64,000 nucleotides of DNA from NCBI RefSeq assembly GCF_004000945.1, contig NZ_BIMF01000008.1, forward strand, positions 62,001 to 126,000. The letters are read 5' to 3'. Positions within the stretch are counted from its first letter, which is position 1; each line of letters begins with the position of its first letter. Of this stretch, positions 61,084 through 64,000 are shown piece by piece. Position numbers and translations under genes: made by a program. Under the pieces are notes generated by a model. It had not been told where the DNA came from. It saw only the letters and a list, made by a program, of their open reading frames with translations, and did not search any database. This DNA is from Paenibacillus lautus NBRC 15380 (GTDB taxonomy: Bacteria; Bacillota; Bacilli; Paenibacillales; Paenibacillaceae).

Positions 61084-62010
61084 TTACTTGTCGGACGCCA
61101 GCGAACGCTTGGTCACATAATGGATCAGCATGATCAACGGCGGCAGCGTAATGAGGGAAATCGCAATGGCTTTGCCGAGACTCATGTTCAGAAAGCCGAC
61201 GGTATAGCTAAGCGTGGACAGCACCTGGGTGCCATTGTCCGGGCCGCCGCGTGTCAGCAGCCAGATGATCTCGAAGTCGTTCAGCGTCCAGATGGTGGTG
61301 ATGACGGAAGACAGAATGGTCACTTCTTTTACCGAGGGGAGCGTCATGTAGAAAAACCGCTTGACCGCTCCCGCTCCATCCAGCATGGCGGCTTCACACA
61401 TCTCTTTGGACACCGTCTGCAGGCCGGCCAGAATGGCAATGCCCATGAACGGAATGCCACGCCACACGTTAACGAGTATGACGGAGAACATGGCCAGGTC
61501 CGGTGTGGCCAGCCAGCCGACGGGACTGTCGATGAGCCCTGTTTTGAGGAGCATGGCATTCAGCACGCCGCCGACGTCGGAATAAATCCACTGCCAGGTG
61601 AATACGGAGACGATCGTCGGAATGGTCCACGGAAGAAACAGCATCACCCTAAAAAAGTTTCGAGCTACGATATTCTCGTTGAGCACGAGTGCCATAATCA
61701 TCCCGAACACCGCTTTCAAAATGACGGCCACCATCGTAAAGACAGCCGTGTTCCATACCGCCTTCCAAAACACGGAATCGGTAAACAACTCCGCATAGTT
61801 TCGTAAACCGATGAACGTTTCGGGAACGCCGACCACTTTGTTGGTCAAACTAAGATAAACCGCCCAGCAAAAAGGGATCGCCATGACAGCCAGCAAATAT
61901 ATTAGCACCGGACTCATGAGGAGATAAGCCAGCCTGCTGCTTGTATCGCCTCGTTCCCGCCTAGGCGCCGGGGTCTTCCCCGGTGTTGTTTGGACTTCCA
62001 AGCTTTTCAT
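61084..62010 (-). CDS. Sugar ABC transporter permease (COG1175 type)
   Basis: A 308-residue MalF-like permease. The EAA loop is EMCEAAMLDGAGAVKRFFYM and the first helix LAYLLMSPVLIYLLAVMAIP follows a Pro/Arg-rich cytoplasmic tail. ATG 62010 lies behind GAAGGTG. It is the second gene of the operon after the binding protein. No ATPase gene is present, implying use of a shared MsmX-like ATPase. Confidence 0.9.
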   Translation of the reverse strand: MKSLEVQTTPGKTPAPRRERGDTSSRLAYLLMSPVLIYLLAVMAIPFCWAVYLSLTNKVVGVPETFIGLRNYAELFTDSVFWKAVWNTAVFTMVAVILKAVFGMIMALVLNENIVARNFFRVMLFLPWTIPTIVSVFTWQWIYSDVGGVLNAMLLKTGLIDSPVGWLATPDLAMFSVILVNVWRGIPFMGIAILAGLQTVSKEMCEAAMLDGAGAVKRFFYMTLPSVKEVTILSSVITTIWTLNDFEIIWLLTRGGPDNGTQVLSTLSYTVGFLNMSLGKAIAISLITLPPLIMLIHYVTKRSLASDK

Positions 62011-62117
62011 TGAGAGCACCTTCTTTCTGTAGCCTCAGGCTCGTCCGCAGCCACGGACCTTGCATCCATTGCCTTGTATTCGGACTGCGGAGCCTGATGC
62101 GCGGTTAAGTCATAACC

Positions 62118-63446
62118 CTACTTCGCGTATACCGCCTCGATCTTGCTCTGTAATTCGTCCACTGCTTGCTGAGCCGTGAAGCCGGAATCCAGCAGCATCT
62201 TTTGGAAGACGTCGTTGACATATCGAAGGTTATAAATCTCTCCAGCCTTCGGGTTATATTCCGCGGGGTATCCGAGGAAAGCGAAATGTGCGATGGAGTC
62301 GACGAATCCTTTGTTCTTCTCCTCCTGCCAGACGGATTCGTTTGCCAGACCCGTGTAGATCGGACCGGTCAATGGAGCTCCGTTATGCACCCACTGTCCG
62401 TACCACGCTTTGTCCGTCATATATTCGATGAAGGATTTGGCAAGCTCCTTGTTCGCGGATGCCTTGAATATGCCCAGATTGTTGCTGATGCCAGGCACTA
62501 CCGCTCCCTTCGGTCCTGCGGGCAGCATGGCGATCCCCGTATTCTCGTACAATTCGGGATTATCGTTTTTGATCGTCGCAGCCAAGCTGCCGACGTTGAA
62601 GATCATGGCCGATTGGCCGCTTAAATACGATTTGTTGTTGCCGCTGTCATCCCATCCGATGGAGCTCGGAGGCGTCACCTTATCTTCGATGAAAATGTCC
62701 CTGATCAACTGAACCGCCTGAAGAGTTTCGGGTGAATTCACCGTTACATTCTTGCCGTCCTCGGTATCGAGGGAACCTCCATAGGACCAGATGATCGCCC
62801 GGGTCAGCCATTCGGCATCGGAATTGCCTTTCCCGTACCCGAGTCCTGCGCCGTATATCCCTTTGGAAGAATCCGTGAGTGCCTTCGCCATTTCGCGGAA
62901 ATCCTCCCAGGTTCCAGGCGGCTCGCTGTAACCGGCTGCCTGAAGCATGTCCTTGCGATAATATAAAGCCGTGGACTCGGTCCAGAACGGCACTCCGTAT
63001 AACTTGTCCTCGAACGTTACGGAGGTTTTCAGGCTGTCCTGTATTTCCCCGTTTGCGTTCTCCACGCTGCCCACAACGTCGGTTACATCCTCAAGAACAT
63101 CCTTGGCATAGAATTGACCGACTTCCTGGTAGCCGAAGAAGGAGACGTCCGGCGTTGTACCCGATTCGATGGCTGCCGACCATTTCGGATAAAAGTCCTC
63201 GTACGCGATAAACTCCACGTTGACGTTCACGTCATGCTCTTCCCCGAACTGCTTTGCCCTCTCTTGGATCATCTGGTTTTGCTCTTCGAACATCTGTTTC
63301 TTCATCCAGAATGTCAGGGTTTCCTTGCCCGGCTCGGCATTCCCTGATCCGCTGCCTCCTGTTCCCCCTACGGTGCATCCTGCCATCAATATCATGACTA
63401 AAGCTGCCGTTACCCATCGTATGGAGTTTTTCTTCATCTTCATCAT
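62118..63446 (-). CDS. Sugar-binding lipoprotein of ABC importer
   Basis: A 442-residue family 1 solute-binding lipoprotein. The lipobox MAGCTVGG places the lipidated Cys near residue 25, followed by a Gly/Ser linker. The mature start LTFWMKKQMFEEQNQMIQER and motifs such as YGVPFWTESTALYYRKDMLQ (about residue 150) are characteristic of family 1 binding proteins. ATG 63446 follows GAGGGGTGAAC. Its ligand is unknown; the downstream enzymes point to a sugar acid or similar. Confidence 0.9.
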   Translation of the reverse strand: MMKMKKNSIRWVTAALVMILMAGCTVGGTGGSGSGNAEPGKETLTFWMKKQMFEEQNQMIQERAKQFGEEHDVNVNVEFIAYEDFYPKWSAAIESGTTPDVSFFGYQEVGQFYAKDVLEDVTDVVGSVENANGEIQDSLKTSVTFEDKLYGVPFWTESTALYYRKDMLQAAGYSEPPGTWEDFREMAKALTDSSKGIYGAGLGYGKGNSDAEWLTRAIIWSYGGSLDTEDGKNVTVNSPETLQAVQLIRDIFIEDKVTPPSSIGWDDSGNNKSYLSGQSAMIFNVGSLAATIKNDNPELYENTGIAMLPAGPKGAVVPGISNNLGIFKASANKELAKSFIEYMTDKAWYGQWVHNGAPLTGPIYTGLANESVWQEEKNKGFVDSIAHFAFLGYPAEYNPKAGEIYNLRYVNDVFQKMLLDSGFTAQQAVDELQSKIEAVYAK

Positions 63447-63586
63447 GTTCACCCCTCAGCATATAGTGGAATGTCCTTACACCATTCATTGTAAGGGCTT
63501 CATAAACAGGGTTAAATGATATAGGCTTAACATCCGCTCTCCTTACTTAACATGATGAAGCAATCGAAAGCAGCGGCCGAATGAGA

Positions 63587-63646
63587 CAAAAAAAGCCCGC
63601 TTCCAGCGCAAACGCATGGCTGAAAACGGACGGAATACAGGCTTTA
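63587..63646 (-). terminator. Possible terminator after the AraC gene
   Basis: AAAGCC (63592-63597) pairs with GGCTTT (63640-63645), with a large internal loop; seven T follow on the minus strand. It overlaps the last bases of the AraC gene region. Confidence 0.4.
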
Positions 63647-64000
63647 TTACGGCTTTCCGGCTTCCAAGCTGTTTCGGTATTCTTGGGGCGTCACGGAATA
63701 ATACTTTTTGAACACCCGAATAAAATAGTTCGGGTTGTGGTATCCCAGCTTCAGGGCAACTTCGAAGTTCTTCAAGGAGTGGTCGGCCAGCAGCTCGGCC
63801 GCTTGCTCCATCTTTAGCCGGAGCACATAATCACTCACGTTTGATCCAGTCTCCATTTTAAAGAGGCGGGACACGTGAACCGGATGCATATACATATGGT
63901 CCGCAATGGCTTGCAGGGAAATATCCTGAGACAGATGGTCCCGTATGAACCGTTTCATCCGGGACACGGCAGCGCTCCGGTCGCTGCGCGTTGCCTGTTC
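63647..64000 (-). CDS. AraC-family regulator, C-terminal part (cut by window edge)
   Basis: The frame is open to the right edge, giving 117 residues that form the double AraC helix-turn-helix domain: LQAIADHMYMHPVHVSRLFK and FEVALKLGYHNPNYFIRVFK. It ends in VTPQEYRN, the normal C-terminus of the domain. The sensor or receiver portion lies outside the window. Its place directly upstream of the binding-protein gene on the same strand suggests that it activates the catabolic operon, possibly as the response regulator of a two-component pair. Confidence 0.85.
   Translation of the reverse strand, partial: EQATRSDRSAAVSRMKRFIRDHLSQDISLQAIADHMYMHPVHVSRLFKMETGSNVSDYVLRLKMEQAAELLADHSLKNFEVALKLGYHNPNYFIRVFKKYYSVTPQEYRNSLEAGKP

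Noticed and set aside
1-64000. tRNA, rRNA or known riboswitch motifs
   Set aside because: No cloverleaf, GGTTCRA-type arm, rRNA core or riboswitch consensus was recognised on reading both strands; a covariance-model search would be needed to be sure.

Overview
The window comes from a Gram-positive, endospore-forming, soil-type Firmicute, most likely a Paenibacillus. The clues are strong AGGAGG-like ribosome binding sites, an H-type small acid-soluble spore protein (37340-37519), many sugar ABC importers of the LplB/LplC and COG1175/COG0395 kinds, YesM/YesN-like two-component regulators, a FIMAH-type C-terminal domain and catabolite-responsive elements. Nearly all genes lie on the minus strand. 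No rRNA, tRNA, CRISPR array or intact transposon was found.

Region by region: 1-9060 holds small accessory units: a metallo-beta-lactamase-fold gene cut by the left edge, a DeoR regulator, an ArsR/aldo-keto reductase pair, two separate TetR/MFS efflux cassettes whose putative operators are almost identical, a small membrane protein, a phosphotransferase and a decayed TipAS-domain gene interrupted by a long palindrome. 9074-17197 is one minus-strand operon with a clear sigma-A promoter: acyl carrier protein, ATP-grasp ligase, GT-B glycosyltransferase, radical SAM/SPASM enzyme, a three-gene ABC-2 exporter and a C39/BtrH-like protein. It looks like a small natural-product cluster using carrier-protein-tethered amino acids. 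A MefA-like MFS exporter with a coupled micro-ORF lies upstream. 19282-20535 is repeat-rich and gene-poor: an IS3-type end remnant, a structured repeat, a 19-bp tandem array and a strong hairpin.

20491-32387 is an arabinan/hemicellulose utilisation locus: sugar ABC importer, GH43 lipoprotein, GH2 enzyme, two paralogous AraR-like GntR repressors and a divergent GH93-like exo-arabinanase, with shared AT-rich operator candidates and two cre sites. 32428-41805 holds an ECF sigma factor with its membrane partner, a methyltransferase, lipoproteins, a second phosphotransferase, spore genes, a PQQ-type propeller protein, gene remnants and a BBE-type FAD oxidoreductase. 41952-51312 carries an LplB/LplC-type importer with a YesM/YesN pair, beside a DeoR-nagA operon. 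51454-56437 has a HbpS/GlcG-like protein, a lipoprotein with a tail-fibre-like motif, a short-chain dehydrogenase and a large secreted propeller-FIMAH protein. 56735-58108 encodes a GntR DNA-binding domain fused to a solute-binding protein. 58307-64000 is a second catabolic operon: AraC-type regulator (cut by the right edge), importer, hydroxyacid dehydrogenase and DapA-like aldolase.

All functions are read from sequence motifs and gene context without database searches. Start codons were moved where a ribosome binding site clearly favoured an internal start.
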